NCBI GenBank assembly: GCA_023053545.1 | Contig: JAKZAN010000067.1 | Span: forward strand, 124,001-188,000 | Length of the DNA: 64,000 nucleotides | Reading direction: 5' to 3' | DNA from: Lepidurus packardi | Taxonomy: Eukaryota; Arthropoda; Branchiopoda; Notostraca; Triopsidae | Shown here: positions 39,401 to 54,254 of the stretch, in pieces | Layout: each line of letters starts with the position of its first letter | Position numbering within the stretch: the stretch's first letter is position 1 | Made by a program: the position numbers and the translations under genes | Notes under the pieces: model-generated | The model's database searches: none | Told to the model about the DNA's origin: nothing | The model's input: only the letters and a program-made list of their open reading frames with translations

Positions 39401-42400
39401 TTAATTAATCCATTACGGACTGAATTATTTCCTTACGAACTGAAGTTATTCCTTACGGACTGAATTAATTACTTACGGACTAAATTATTTCCTTACGTAC
39501 TGAAATAATTCCTTATGGACTGAATTAATTCCTTACGAACTGAATTAATTCCTTACGGACTGAATTAATTCCTTAATTAATTCCTTAAGGACTGAATTAA
39601 TTTCATACGGACTGAATTAATTCCTTACGGACTGAATTAATACCTTACGGACTGAAATAATTCCTTACGGACTGAATTAATTCCTTACGGACTGAATTAA
39701 TTCGTTATGGACTTAATTAATTCCTTACGGACTGAATTAGTTCCTTACGGACTGAATTATTTCCTTACGGACTGAATTAATTCTTTAGGATTGATTGAAT
39801 TCCGTTCTTACTGAATTAATTCCTTACGGACTGAATTAATTCCTTAATTAATTCCTTACGGACTTAATTAATTCCTTACGGAATGAATTAATACCTTACG
39901 GACTGAATTAAATCCTGACGGACTAAATTAATTCCTTACGGTCTGAATTAAATCATTACGGACTGAATTAATTCCTTACGGACTGAATTAATTCATTACG
40001 GACCTAATTAATTCCTTACGGACGGAATTAATCCTTTACGGACTTAATTAATTCCTTACGGACTTAATTAATTCCTTACGTACTTAATTAAATCCTTACG
40101 GTCTGAATTAAATCCGTACGGATTTAATTAATTCCTTACGGACTGAATTAAATCCTTACGGTCTGAATTAATTCCGTACGGATTTAATTAATTCCTTACG
40201 GACTGAATTAAATCCTTACGGACTGAATTAATTCATTATGGACTTAATTAATTCCGTAAGGAATGAATGAGTTAATTACGGACTGAATTAATTCCTTACG
40301 GCCTGAATTATTTCCTTACGGACTGAATTAATTTCATACGGACTGAAATAATTCATTACAGACTTAATTAATTCCTTACGGACTGAATTAATTCCTTACG
40401 GACTTAATTAATTCCTTACGGACTTAATTAATTCCTTACGGACTTAATTAATTCCTTACGGACTAAATTAATTCCTTACGGACTGAACTAATTCATTACG
40501 GACTGAATTAATTCCTTACGGACTGAATTAATTACTTACGGACTAAATTATTTCCTTACGTACTGAAATAATTCCTTATGGACTGAATTAATTCCTTACG
40601 GACTGAATTAATTCCTTACGGACTGAATTAATTCCTTAATTAATTCCTTACGGACTGAATTAATTTCATACGGACTGAATTAATTACTTACGGACTGAAT
40701 TATTTCCTTACGTACTGAAGTTATTCCTTACGGACTGAATTAATACCTTACGGACTGAATTAAATCCTTACGGACAGAATTAATTCCTTACGGACTGAAT
40801 TAATACCTTACGGACTGAATTAATTCCTTACGGACTGAATTAATTCCTTATGGACTGAATTATTTCCTTACGGACTGAATTAATTCTTTAGGATTGATTG
40901 AATTCCTTTCTTATTGAATTAATTCCTTACGGACTGAATTAATTCCTTAATTAATTCCTTACGGACTGAATTAATTTCATACGGACGGAATTAATTTATT
41001 ACGGACTTAATTAATCCATTACGGACTGAATTAATTCCTTACGTACTGAACTTATTCCTTACGGACTGAATTAATTCCTTACGGACTGAATTAATATCTT
41101 ACGGACTGAATTAAATCCTTACGGACAGAACTAATTCCTTACGGACTGAATTAATTCTTTAGGATTGATTGATTTCCATTTTTACTGAATTAATTCCTTA
41201 CGGACTGAATTAATTCTTTAGGATTGATTGAATTCCATTCTTACTGAATTAATTCCTTACGGACTGAATTAATTCCTTACGGACTTAATTAATTCCTTAC
41301 GGACTTAATTAATTCCTTACGGACTTAATTAATTCCTTATGGACTAAATTAATTCCTTACGGACTGAATTAATTCATTACGGACTGAATTAATTCCTTAC
41401 AGACTGAATTAATTCCTTATGGACTTAACTAATTCCGTAAGGAATGAATTAATTAATTACGGACTGAAATAATTCCTTACGGACTGAATTAATTCCTTAC
41501 GGACTGAATTAATTCCTTAATTAATTCCTTACGGACTGAATTAATTTCATACGGACTGAATTAATTCATTTCGGACTTAATTAATCAATTACGGACTGAA
41601 TTAATTCCTTACGTAATGAACTTATTCCTTACGGACTGAATTAATTCCTTACGGACTGAATTAATTCCTTACGGACTGAATTAATTCCTTACGGACTGAA
41701 CTAATTCCTTACGGACTGAATTAATACCTTACGGACTGAATTAAATCCTTACGGACTGAATTAATTCCTTACGGACTGAATTAGTTCCTTACGGACTGAA
41801 CTAATTCCTTACGGACTGAATTAATTCCTTACGGTCTGAATTAATTCCGTACGGATTTTATTAATTCCTTACGGACTGAATTAATTCATTACGGACTTAA
41901 TTAATCCATTACGGACTGAATTATTTCCTTACGAACTGAAGTTATTCCTTACGGACTGAATTAATTACTTACGGACTAAATTATTTCCTTACGTACTGAA
42001 ATAATTCCTTATGGACTGAATTAATTCCTTACGGACTGAATTAATTCCTTACGGACTGAATTAATTTCATACGGACTGAATTAATTACTTACGGACTGAA
42101 TTATTTCCTTACGTACTGAAGTTATTCCTTACGGACTGAATTAATACCTTACGGACTGAATTAAATCCTTACGGACAGAATTAATTCCTTACGAACTGAA
42201 TTAATTCCTTACGGACTGAATTAATTCCTTACGTACTGAATTAATTCCTTACGGACTGAATTAATTCCTTACGGACTGAATTAATTCATTACGGACTTAA
42301 TTAAATCCTTACAGACTGAATTAATTCCTTACGGACTGAATTAATTCCTTACGGACTGAATTAATTCCTTTATTAATTCCTTACGGACTGAATTAATTCC

Positions 42401-43250
42401 TTACGGACTGAATTAATTCCTTACGGACTGAATTAATACCTTACGGACTGAATTAAATCCTTACGGACTGAATTAATTCCTTACGGACTGAATTAGTTCC
42501 TTACGTACTGAATTAATTCCTTACGGACTGAATTAATTCCTTTCGGACTTAATTAATTCCTTACGTACTTAATTAATTCCTTACGGTCTGAATTAATTCC
42601 GTACGGATTTTATTAATTCCTTACGGACTGAATTAATTCATTACGGACTTAATTAATCCATTACGGACTGAATTATTACCTTACGAACTGAAGTTATTCC
42701 TTACGGACTGAATTAATTACTTACGGACTAAATTATTTCCTTACGTACTGAAATTATTCCTTACGGACTGAATTAATTCCTTACGGACTGAATTATTCCT
42801 TACGGACTGAATTAATTCCTTAATTAATTCCTTACGGACTGAATTAATTCCTTAATTAATTCCTTACGGACTGAATTAATTTCATACGGACTGAATTAAT
42901 TACTTACGGACTGAATTATTTCCTTAAGTACTGAAGTTATTCCTTACGGACTGAATTAATACCTTACGGACTGAATTAAATCCTTACGGACAGAATTAAT
43001 TCCTTACGAACTGAATTAATTCCTTACGGACTGAATTAATTCCTTAATTAATTCCTTAAGGACTGAATTAATTTCATACGGACTGAATTAATTACTTACG
43101 GACTGAATTATTTCCTTAAGTACTGAAGTTATTCCTTACGGACTGAATTAATACCTTACGGACTGAATTAATTCCTTACGGACTGAATTTATTCCTTACG
43201 GACTGAATTAATTCATTACGTACTTAATTAAATCCTTACAGACTGAATTT
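36385..43250. repeat. 5,888-bp-spaced duplication flanking 2.4-2.6-kb HORs
   Basis: CCTTTATTAATT occurs only at 36479 and 42367, and GAATTATTACC recurs at 36782/42670, both 5,888 bp apart. Sequence from about 36385 to 37270 is therefore repeated at about 42270-43160. The second copy has a 19-bp monomer (GAATTATTCC) near 42790. Between them lie 2,376-bp (GGTCTGAATTAAATC 37564/39940; GGATTGATTG module 37405/39781), 2,596-bp (38288/40884) and 2,536-bp (38619/41155; 38678/41214) repeats. The drop from 2,596 to 2,536 is a three-monomer deletion near 41140. Confidence 0.85.
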
Positions 43251-46200
43251 ATTCCTTATGGACTTAATTAATTCCGTAAGGAATGAATTAATTAATTACG
43301 GACTGAAATAATTCCTTACGGACTGAATTAATTCCTTACGGACTGAATTAATTCGTTATGGACTTAATTAATTCCTTACGGACTGAATTAGTTCCTTACG
43401 GACTGAATTATTTCCATACGGACTGAATTAATTCTTTAGGATTGATTGAATTCCGTTCTTACTGAATTAATTCCTTACGGACTGAATTAATTCCTTAATT
43501 AATTCCTTACGGACTTAATTAATTCCTTACGGAATGAATTAATACCTTACGGACTGAATTAAATCCTTACGGACTAAATAAATTCCTTACGGTCTGAATT
43601 AAATCATTACGGACTGAATTAATTCCTTACGGACTGAATTAATTCATTACGGACCTAATTAATTCCTTACGGACGGAATTAATCCTTTACGGACTTAATT
43701 AATTCCTTACGGACTTAATTAATTCCTTACGTACTTAATTAAATCCTTACGGTCTGAATTAAATCCGTACGGATTTAATTAATTCCTTACGGACTGAATT
43801 AAATCCTTACGGTCTGAATTAATTCCGTACGGATTTAATTAATTCCTTACGGACTGAATTAAATCCTTACGGACTGAATTAATTCATTATGGACTTAATT
43901 AATTCCGTAAGGAATGAATGAGTTAATTACGTACTGAATTATTTCCTTACGGCCTGAATTATTTCCTTACGGACTGAATTAATTTCATACGGACTGAAAT
44001 AATTCATTACAGACTTAATTAATCCATTACGGACTGAATTAATTCCTTACGTACTGAACTTATTCCTTACGGACTGAATTAATTCCTTACGGACTGAATT
44101 AATTCCTTACGGACTTAATTAATTCCTTACGGACTTAATTAATTCCTTACGGACTTAATTAATTCCTTACGGACTAAATTAATTCCTTACGGACTGAACT
44201 AATTCATTACGGACTGAATTAATTCCTTACGGACTGAATTAATTCCTTACGGACCTAATTAATTCCTTACGGACGTAATTAATTCCTTACGGATTGAATT
44301 AAATCCTTACGGACTGAATTAATTCCGTACGGATTATATTAATTCCTTACGGACTGAATTAATTCTTTACGGATTATATTAATTCCTTACGGACTGAATT
44401 AATTCTTTACGGACTGAATTAATTCCTTACGGACTGAATTAAATCCTTACGGACTGAATTAATTCCGTACGGATTACATTAATTCCTTACGGACTGAATT
44501 AATTCTTTACGGACTGAATTAATTCATTATGGACTTAATTAATTCCGTAAGGAATAAATGAATTAATTACGGACTGAAATAATTCCTTACGGACTGAATT
44601 AATTCCTTACGGACTAAATTAATTCGTTACGGACTGAATTAATTCCTTACGGACTGAATTAATTCCTTACGGACTGAATTATTTCCTTGCGGACTGAATT
44701 AATTCTTTAGGATTGATTGAATTCCGTTCTTACTGAATTAATTCCTTACGGACTGAATTAATTCCTTAATTAATTCCTTACGGACTGAATTAATTCCTTA
44801 CGGACTTAATTAATTCCTTACGGACTGAATTAATTCCTTACAAACTGAATTAATTCCTTACGGACTGAATTATTTCCTTACGGACTGAATTAATTCTTTA
44901 GGATTGATTGAATTCCTTTCTTACTGAATTAATTCCTTACGGACTGAATTAATTCCTTACGGACTGAATTAATACCTTACGGACTGAATTAATTCCTTAC
45001 GGACTGAATTAATTCCTTATGGACTGAATTATTTCCTTACGGACTGAATTAATTCTTTAGGATTGATTGAATTCCTTTCTTATTGAATTAATTCCTTACG
45101 GACTGAGTTAATTTCATACGGACTGAATTAATTTATTACGGACTGAACTTATTCCTTACGGACTGAATTAATTCCTTACGGACTGAATTAATACCTTACG
45201 GACTGAATTAAATCCTTACGGACAGAACTAATTCCTTACGGACTGAATTAATTCCTTACGGACTTAATTAATTCCTTACGGACTGAATTTTTTCCTTACG
45301 GACTGAATTAATTCTTAAGGATTGATTGATTTCCATTTTTACTGAATTAATTCCTTACGGACTGAATTAATTCTTTAGGATTGATTGAATTCCATTCTTA
45401 CTGAATTAATTCCTTACGGACTGAATTAATTCCTTACGGACTTAATTAATTCCTTACGGACTTAATTAATTCCTTACGGACTTAATTAATTCCTTATGGA
45501 CTAAATTAATTCCTTACGGACTGAATTAATTCATTACGGACTGAATTAATTCCTTACAGACTGAATTAATTCCTTATGGGCTTAACTAATTCCGTAAGGA
45601 ATGAATTATTTAATTACGGACTGAAATAATTCCTTACGGACTGAATTAATTCCTTACGGACTGAATTAATTCCTTACGGACTGAATTAATTCCTTAATTA
45701 ATTCCTTACGGACTGAATTAATTTCATACGGACTGAATTAATTCATTTCGGACTTAATTAATCAATTACGGACTGAATTAATTCCTTACGTAATGAACTT
45801 ATTCCTTACGGACTGAATTAATTCCTTACGGACTGAATTAATTCCTTACGGACTGAACTAATTCCTTACGGACTGAATTAATACCTTACGGACTGAATTA
45901 AATCCTTACGGACTGAATTAATTCCTTACGGACTGAATTAGTTCCTTACTGACTGAACTAATTCCTTACGGACTGAATAAATTCCTTTCGGATTTAATTA
46001 ATTCCTTACGTACTTAATTAATTCCTTACGGTCTGAATTAATTCCGAACGGATTTTATTAATTCCTTACGGACTGAATTAATTCATTACGGACTTAATTA
46101 ATCCATTACGGACTGAATTATTTCCTTACGAACTGAAGTTATTCCTTACGGACTGAATTAGTTACTTACGGACTAAATTATTTCCTTACGTACTGAAATA

Positions 46201-46260
46201 ATTCCTTATGGACTGAATTAATTCCTTACGGACTGAACTAATTCCTTACGGACTGAATTA
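43250..46260. repeat. Irregular block with dense GGATTGATTG modules
   Basis: Five modules lie within 670 bp, at 44703, 44894, 45053, 45312 and 45371, the densest cluster in the window. The last pair is only 59 bp apart, the same tight pair seen at 38619/38678 and 41155/41214. The module at 45312 reads TTCTTAAGG, a private variant. Between 44320 and 44480 a GGATTATATT/GGATTACATT monomer alternates with CTTTACGG monomers. The remainder repeats the GGACCTAATT/GGACGGAATT series and the GGTCTG series. Confidence 0.8.
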
Positions 46261-48899
46261 ATTCCTTAATTAATTCCTTACGGACTGAATTAATTTCATA
46301 CGGACTGAATTAATTACTTACGGACTGAATTATTTCCTTACGTACTGAAGTTATTCCTTACGGACTGAATTAATACCTTACGGACTGAATTAAATCCTTA
46401 CGGACAGAATTAATTCCGTACGAACTGAATTAATTCCTTACGGACTGAATTAATTCCTTACGTACTGAATTAATTTCTTACGGACTGAATTAATTCCTTA
46501 CGGACTGAATTAATTCATTACGGACTTAATTAAATCCTTACAGACTGAATTAATTCCTTACGGACTGAATTAATTCCTTACGGACTGAATTAATTCCTTA
46601 ATTAATTCCTTACGGACTGAATTAATTCCTTACGGACTGAATTAATTCCTTACGGACTGAATTAATACCTTACGGACTGAATTAAATCCTTACGGACTGA
46701 ATTAATTCCTTACGGACTGAATTAGTTCCTTACGGACTGAATTAATTCCTTACGGACTGAATTAATTCCTTTCGGACTAAATTAATTCCTTACGTACTTA
46801 ATTAATTCCTTACGGTCTGAATTAATTCCGTACGGATTTTATTAATTCCTTACGGACTGAATTAATTCATTACGGACTTAATTAATCCATTACGGACTGA
46901 ATTATTACCTTACGAACTGAAGTTATTCCTTACGGACTGAATTAATTACTTACGGACTAAATTATTTCCTTACGTACTGAAATTATTCCTTACGGACTGA
47001 ATTAATTCCTTACGGACTGAATTAATTCCTTAATTAATTCCTTACGGACGGAATAAATTCCTTAATTAATTCCTTAAGGACTGAATTAATTTCATACGGA
47101 CTGAATTAATTACTTACGGACTGAATTATTTCCTTAAGTACTGAAGTTATTCCTTACGGACTGAATTAATACCTTACGGACTGAATTAAATCCTTACGGA
47201 CAGAATTAATTCCTTACGAACTGAATTAATTCCTTACGTACTTAATTAAATCCTTACAGACTGAATTTATTCCTTATGGACTTAATTAATTCCGTAAGGA
47301 ATGAATTAATTAATTACGGACTGAATTAATTCCTTACGGACTGAATTAATTCGTTATGGACTTAATTAATTCCTTACGGACTGAATTAATTCCTTACGGA
47401 CTGAATTAATTCCTTACGGACTGAATTAATTCATTACGGACTTAATTAAATCCTTACAGACTGAATTAATTCCTTACGGACTGAATTAATTCCTTACGGA
47501 CTGAATTAATTCCTTAATTAATTCCTTACGGACTGAATTAATTCCTTACGGACTGAATTAATTCCTTACGGACTGAATTAATTCCTTACGGACTGAATTA
47601 ATACCTTACGGACTGAATTAAATCCTTACGGACTGAATTAATTCCTTACGGACTGAATTAGTTCCTTACGTACTGAATTAATTCCTTACGGACTGAATTA
47701 ATTCCTTTCGGACTTAATTAATTCCTTACGTACTTAATTAATTCCTTACGGTCTGAATTAATTCCGTACGGATTTTATTAATTCCTTACGGACTGAATTA
47801 ATTCATTACGGACTTAATTAATCCATTACGGACTGAATTATTACCTTACGAACTGAAGTTATTCCTTACGGACTGAATTAATTACTTACGGACTAAATTA
47901 TTTCCTTACGTACTGAAATTATTCCTTACGGACTGAATTAATTCCTTACGGACTGAATTAATTCCTTACGGACTGAATTAATTCCTTAATTAATTCCTTA
48001 CGGACTGAATTAATTTCATACGGACTGAATTAATTCCTTACGGACTGAATTAATTCCTTACGGACTGAATTAATTCCTTAATTAATTCCTTAAGGACTGA
48101 ATTAATTCCTTACGGACTGAATTAATTCCTTAATTAATTCCTTAAGGACTGAATTAATTTCATACGGACTGAATTAATTACTTACGGACTGAATTATTTC
48201 CTTAAGTATTCAAGTTATTCCTTACGGACTGAATTAATACCTTACGGACTGAATTAAATCCTTACGGACAGAATTAATTCCTTACGAACTGAATTAATTC
48301 CTTACGGACTGAATTAATTCCTTACGTACTGAATTAATTCCTTACGGACTGAATTTATTCCTTACGGACTGAATTAATTCATTACGTACTTAATTAAATC
48401 CTTACAGACTGAATTTATTCCTTATGGACTTAATTAATTCCGTAAGGAATGAATTAATTAATTACGGACTGAAATAATTCCTTACGGACTGAATTAATTC
48501 CTTACGGACTGAATTAATTCGTTATGGACTTAATTAATTCCTTACGGACTGAATTAGTTCCTTACGGACTGAATTATTTCCTTACGGACTGAATTAATTC
48601 TTTAGGATTGATTGAATTCCGTTCTTACTGAATTAATTCCTTACGGACTGAATTAATTCCTTAATTAATTCCTTACGGACTTAATTAATTCCTTACGGAA
48701 TGAATTAATACCTTACGGACTGAATTAAATCCTTACGGACTAAATTAATTCCTTACGGTCTGAATTAAATCATTACGGACTGAATTAATTCCTTACGGAC
48801 TGAATTAATTCATTACGGACCTAATTAATTCCTTACGGACGGAATTAATCCTTTACGGATTTAATTAATTCCTTACGGACTGAATTAAATCCTTTCGGA

Positions 48900-49030
48900 C
48901 TTAATTAATTCATTACGGACTTTATTAATTCATTACGGACTTAATTAATTCATCACGGACTTAATTAATTCATTACGGACTTAATTAATTCATCACGGAC
49001 TTAATTAATTCATTACGGACTTAATTAAAT
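48900..49030. repeat. 40-bp dimer: alternating CATTACGG / CATCACGG monomers
   Basis: Monomers GGACTTAATTAATTCATTAC and GGACTTAATTAATTCATCAC alternate, CATCACGG lying near 48951 and 48991. The second HOR copy has the same pair near 52567 and 52607. Related blocks at about 55720, 59865, 60985 and 62879 retain a single CATCAC. It is a two-monomer micro-HOR that distinguishes older from younger copies in the right half. Confidence 0.82.
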
Positions 49031-49436
49031 CCTTACGGACTGAATTAATTCATTATGGACTTAATTAATTCCGTATAGAATGAATGAGTTAATTACGGAC
49101 TGAATTAATTCCTTACGGCCTGAATTATTTCTTTACGGACTGAATTAATTTCATACGGACTGAATTAATTCATTACAGACTTAATTAATCCATTACGGAC
49201 TGAATTAATTCCTTACGTACTGAACTTATTCCTTACGGACTGAATTAATTCCTTACGGACTGAATTAATTCCTTACGGACTTAATTAATTCCTTACGGAC
49301 TTAATTAATTCCTTACGGACTTAATTAATTCCTTACGGACTGAATTAATTCATTACGGACTGAATTAATTCCTTACGGACTGAATTAATTCCTTACGGAC
49401 CTAATTAATTCCTTACGGACGGAATTAATTCCTTAC

Positions 49437-49456
49437 GGAGGGAATTAATCCCTTAC
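49437..49456 (+). repeat. GGAGGGAATTAATCCC monomer, right-end specific
   Basis: A GC-richer monomer with a short inverted repeat, GGGA-ATTAA-TCCC. It occurs at 49437, 53052, 56222, 56962, 58442, 60369, 61489 and 63384 and was not noticed left of 49 kb. It always follows a GGACCTAATT, GGACGGAATT pair and precedes GTACTTAATT. It is a private marker of the 49-64 kb subfamily. Confidence 0.87.
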
Positions 49457-52400
49457 GTACTTAATTAATTCCTTACGGTCTGAATTAATTCCGTGCGGAT
49501 TTAATTAATTCCTTACGGACTGAATTAAATCCTTACGGACTGAATTAATTCATTATGGACTTAATTAATTCCGTAAGAAATGAATGAATTAATTACGGAC
49601 TGAAATAATTCCTTACGGACTGAATTAATTCCTTACGGACTGAATTAATTCGTTACGGACTGAATTAATTTCATACGGACTGAATTAATTCATTACTGAC
49701 TTAATTAATCCATTACGGACCTAATTAATTCCTTACGTACTGAACTTATTCCTTACGGACTTAATTAATTCCTTACGGACTGAATTAATACCTTACGGAC
49801 TGAATGAAATCCTTACGGACTAAATTAATTCCTTACGGACTGAATTAATTCATTACGGACCTAATTCATTCCTTACTGACGGAATTAATTCCTTACGTAC
49901 TTAATTAATTCCTTACGGTCTGAATTAATTCCGTACGGATTTAATTAATTCCTTACGGACTGAATTAAATCCTTACGGACTGAATTAATTCATTATGGAC
50001 TTAATTAATTCCGTAAGGAATGAAATAATTCCTTACGGACTGAAATAATTCCTTACGGACTGAATTAATTCCTTATGGACTGAATTAATTCCTTACGGAC
50101 TGAACTAATTCCTTACGGACTGAATTAATTCCTTAATTAATTCCTTACGGACTGAATTAATTTCATACGGACTGAATTAATTACTTACGGACTGAATTAT
50201 TTCCTTACGTACTGAAGTTATTCCTTACGGACTGAATTAATACCTTACGGACTGAATTAAATCCTTACGGACAGAATTAATTCCGTACGAACTGAATTAA
50301 TTCCTTACGGACTGAATTAATTCCTTACGTACTGAATTAATTTCTTACGGACTGAATTAATTCCTTACGGACTGAATTAATTCATTACGGACTTAATTAA
50401 ATCCTTACAGACTGAATTAATTCCTTACGGACTGAATTAATTCCTTACGGACTGAATTAATTCCTTAATTAATTCCTTACGGACTGAATTAATTCCTTAC
50501 GGACTGAATTAATTCCTTACGGACTGAATTAATACCTTACGGACTGAATTAAATCCTTACGGACTGAATTAATTCCTTACGGACTGAATTAGTTCCTTAC
50601 GGACTGAATTAATTCCTTACGGACTGAATTAATTCCTTTCGGACTAAATTAATTCCTTACGTACTTAATTAATTCCTTACGGTCTGAATTAATTCCGTAC
50701 GGATTTTATTAATTCCTTACGGACTGAATTAATTCATTACGGACTTAATTAATCCATTACGGACTGAATTATTACCTTACGAACTGAAGTTATTCCTTAC
50801 GGACTGAATTAATTACTTACGGACTAAATTATTTCCTTACGTACTGAAATTATTCCTTACGGACTGAATTAATTCCTTACGGACTGAATTAATTCCTTAA
50901 TTAATTCCTTACGGACGGAATAAATTCCTTAATTAATTCCTTAAGGACTGAATTAATTTCATACGGACTGAATTAATTACTTACGGACTGAATTATTTCC
51001 TTAAGTACTGAAGTTATTCCTTACGGACTGAATTAATACCTTACGGACTGAATTAAATCCTTACGGACAGAATTAATTCCTTACGAACTGAATTAATTCC
51101 TTACGTACTTAATTAAATCCTTACAGACTGAATTTATTCCTTATGGACTTAATTAATTCCGTAAGGAATGAATTAATTAATTACGGACTGAATTAATTCC
51201 TTACGGACTGAATTAATTCGTTATGGACTTAATTAATTCCTTACGGACTGAATTAATTCCTTACGGACTGAATTAATTCCTTACGGACTGAATTAATTCA
51301 TTACGGACTTAATTAAATCCTTACAGACTGAATTAATTCCTTACGGACTGAATTAATTCCTTACGGACTGAATTAATTCCTTAATTAATTCCTTACGGAC
51401 TGAATTAATTCCTTACGGACTGAATTAATTCCTTACGGACTGAATTAATTCCTTACGGACTGAATTAATACCTTACGGACTGAATTAAATCCTTACGGAC
51501 TGAATTAATTCCTTACGGACTGAATTAGTTCCTTACGTACTGAATTAATTCCTTACGGACTGAATTAATTCCTTTCGGACTTAATTAATTCCTTACGTAC
51601 TTAATTAATTCCTTACGGTCTGAATTAATTCCATACGGATTTTATTAATTCCTTACGGACTGAATTAATTCATTACGGACTTAATTAATCCATTACGGAC
51701 TGAATTATTACCTTACGAACTGAAGTTATTCCTTACGGACTGAATTAATTACTTACGGACTAAATTATTTCCTTACGTACTGAAATTATTCCTTACGGAC
51801 TGAATTAATTCCTTACGGACTGAATTAATTCCTTACGGACTGAATTAATTCCTTAATTAATTCCTTACGGACTGAATTAATTTCATACGGACTGAATTAA
51901 TTCCTTACGGACTGAATTAATTCCTTACGGACTGAATTAATTCCTTAATTAATTCCTTAAGGACTGAATTAATTTCATACGGACTGAATTAATTACTTAC
52001 GGACTGAATTATTTCCTTAAGTATTCAAGTTATTCCTTACGGACTGAATTAATACCTTACGGACTGAATTAAATCCTTACGGACAGAATTAATTCCTTAC
52101 GGACTGAATTACTTCCTTACGGACTGAATTAATTCGTTATGGACTTAATTAATTCCTTACGGACTGAATTAGTTCCTTACGGACTGAATTATTTCCTTAC
52201 GGACTGAATTAATTCTTTAGGATTGATTGAATTCCGTTCTTACTGAATTAATTCCTTACGGACTGAATTAATTCCTTAATTAATTCCTTACGGACTTAAT
52301 TAATTCCTTACGGAATGAATTAATACCTTACGGACTGAATTAAATCCTTACGGACTAAATTAATTCCTTACGGTCTGAATTAAATCATTACGGACTGAAT

Positions 52401-52619
52401 TAATTCCTTACGGACTGAATTAATTCATTACGGACCTAATTAATTCCTTACGGACGGAATTAATACTTTACGGATTTAATTAATTCCTTACGGACTGAAT
52501 TAAATCCTTTCGGACTTAATTAATTCATTACGGATTTTATTAATTCATTACGGACTTAATTAATTCATCACGGACTTAATTAATTCATTACGGACTTAAT
52601 TAATTCATCACGGACTTAA

Positions 52620-54250
52620 TTAATTCATTACGGACTTAATTAAATCCTTACGGACTGAATTAATTCATTATGGACTTAATTAATTCCGTATAGAATGAAT
52701 GAGTTAATTACGGACTGAATTAATTCCTTACGGCCTGAATTATTTCTTTACGGACTGAATTAATTTCATACGGACTGAATTAATTCATTACAGACTTAAT
52801 TAATCCATTACGGACTGAATTAATTCCTTACGTACTGAACTTATTCCTTACGGACTGAATTAATTCCTTACGGACTGAATTAATTCCTTACGGACTTAAT
52901 TAATTCCTTACGGACTTAATTAATTCCTTACGGACTTAATTAATTCCTTACGGACTGAATTAATTCATTACGGACTGAATTAATTCCTTACGGACTGAAT
53001 TAATTCCTTACGGACCTAATTAATTCCTTACGGACGGAATTAATTCCTTACGGAGGGAATTAATCCCTTACGTACTTAATTAATTCCTTACGGTCTGAAT
53101 TAATTCCGTGCGGATTTAATTAATTCCTTACGGACTGAATTAAATCCTTACGGACTGAATTAATTCATTATGGACTTAATTAATTCCGTAAGAAATGAAT
53201 GAATTAATTACGGACTGAAATAATTCCTTACGGACTGAATTAATTCCTTACGGACTGAATTAATTCGTTACGGACTGAATTAATTTCATACGGACTGAAT
53301 TAATTCATTACTGACTTAATTAATCCATTACGGACCTAATTAATTCCTTACGTACTGAACTTATTCCTTACGGACTTAATTAATTCCTTACGGACTGAAT
53401 TAATACCTTACGGACTGAATGAAATCCTTACGGACTAAATTAATTCCTTACGGACTGAATTAATTCATTACGGACCTAATTCATTCCTTACTGACGGAAT
53501 TAATTCCTTACGTACTTAATTAATTCCTTACGGTCTGAATTAATTCCGTACGGATTTAATTAATTCCTTACGGACTGAATTAAATCCTTACGGACTGAAT
53601 TAATTCATTATGGACTTAATTAATTCCGTAAGGAATGAATGAATTAATTACGGACTGAAATAATTCCTTACGGACTGAATTAATTCCTTACGGACTGAAT
53701 TAATTCGTTACGGACTGAATTAATTTCATACGGACTGAATTAATTCATTACTGACTTAATTAATCCATTACGGACTTAATTAATTCCTTACGTACTGAAC
53801 TTATTCCTTACGGACTTAATTAATTCCTTACGGACTGAATTAATACCTTACGGACTGAATGAAATCCTTACGGACTAAATTAATTCCTTACGGACTGAAT
53901 TAATTCATTACGGACCTAATTCATTCCTTACTGACGGAATTAATTCCTTACGTACTTAATTAATTCCTTACGGTCTGAATTAATTCCGTACGGATTTAAT
54001 TAATTCCTTACGGACTGAATTAAATCCTTACGGACTGAATTAATTCATTATGGACTTAATTAATTCCGTAAGGAATGAATGAGTTAATTACGGACTGAAA
54101 TAATTCCTTACAGACTGAATTAATTCCTTACGGACTGAATTAATTCCTTACGGACTGAATTATTTCCTTACGGACTGAATTATTTCCTTACGGACTGAAT
54201 AAATTTCATACGGACTGAATTAATTCATTACGGACTTAATTAATCCATTA
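52620..54250. repeat. 3,910-bp-spaced duplication, first copy
   Basis: CCGTATAGAATG (in blocks at 52681 and 56591), CCGTAAGAAATG (53186/57096) and GAATAAATTTCATACGG (AAATTTCATA 54201/58111) recur at exactly 3,910 bp. About 1.6 kb matches 56530-58160. The second copy has a private change near 57665 (GACTTATATAATCC for GACTTAATTAATCC). The shared sequence stops at about 54250, directly where the CATTAAT patch begins; the second copy instead continues with normal monomers. Confidence 0.88.
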
Positions 54251-54254
54251 CGGA

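Larger units (their letters stand above)
46260..53900. repeat. About 3.87-kb HOR, two copies with internal deletions
   Basis: CCGTACGAACTG is repeated at 46414/50281 and GGACGGAATAAATTCC at 47046/50913, both exactly 3,867 bp. GTATTCAAG at 48206/52021 is spaced 3,815 bp, because the second copy lacks 52 bp (two monomers plus a 12-bp unit) present near 48070-48140. The GGATTGATTG module (48598/52213), GGAGGG (49437/53052) and CCGTAAGAAATG (49571/53186) are spaced 3,615 bp, a further 200-bp, ten-monomer loss. The copies start near 46260 and 50130. The 3,867-bp spacing fits 197 units with nine short units and one 19-bp monomer. Confidence 0.88.

Noticed and set aside
49437-49456. G-quadruplex at GGAGGG
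   Set aside because: There are only two short G runs per monomer and no four-run cluster within a quadruplex-sized window.
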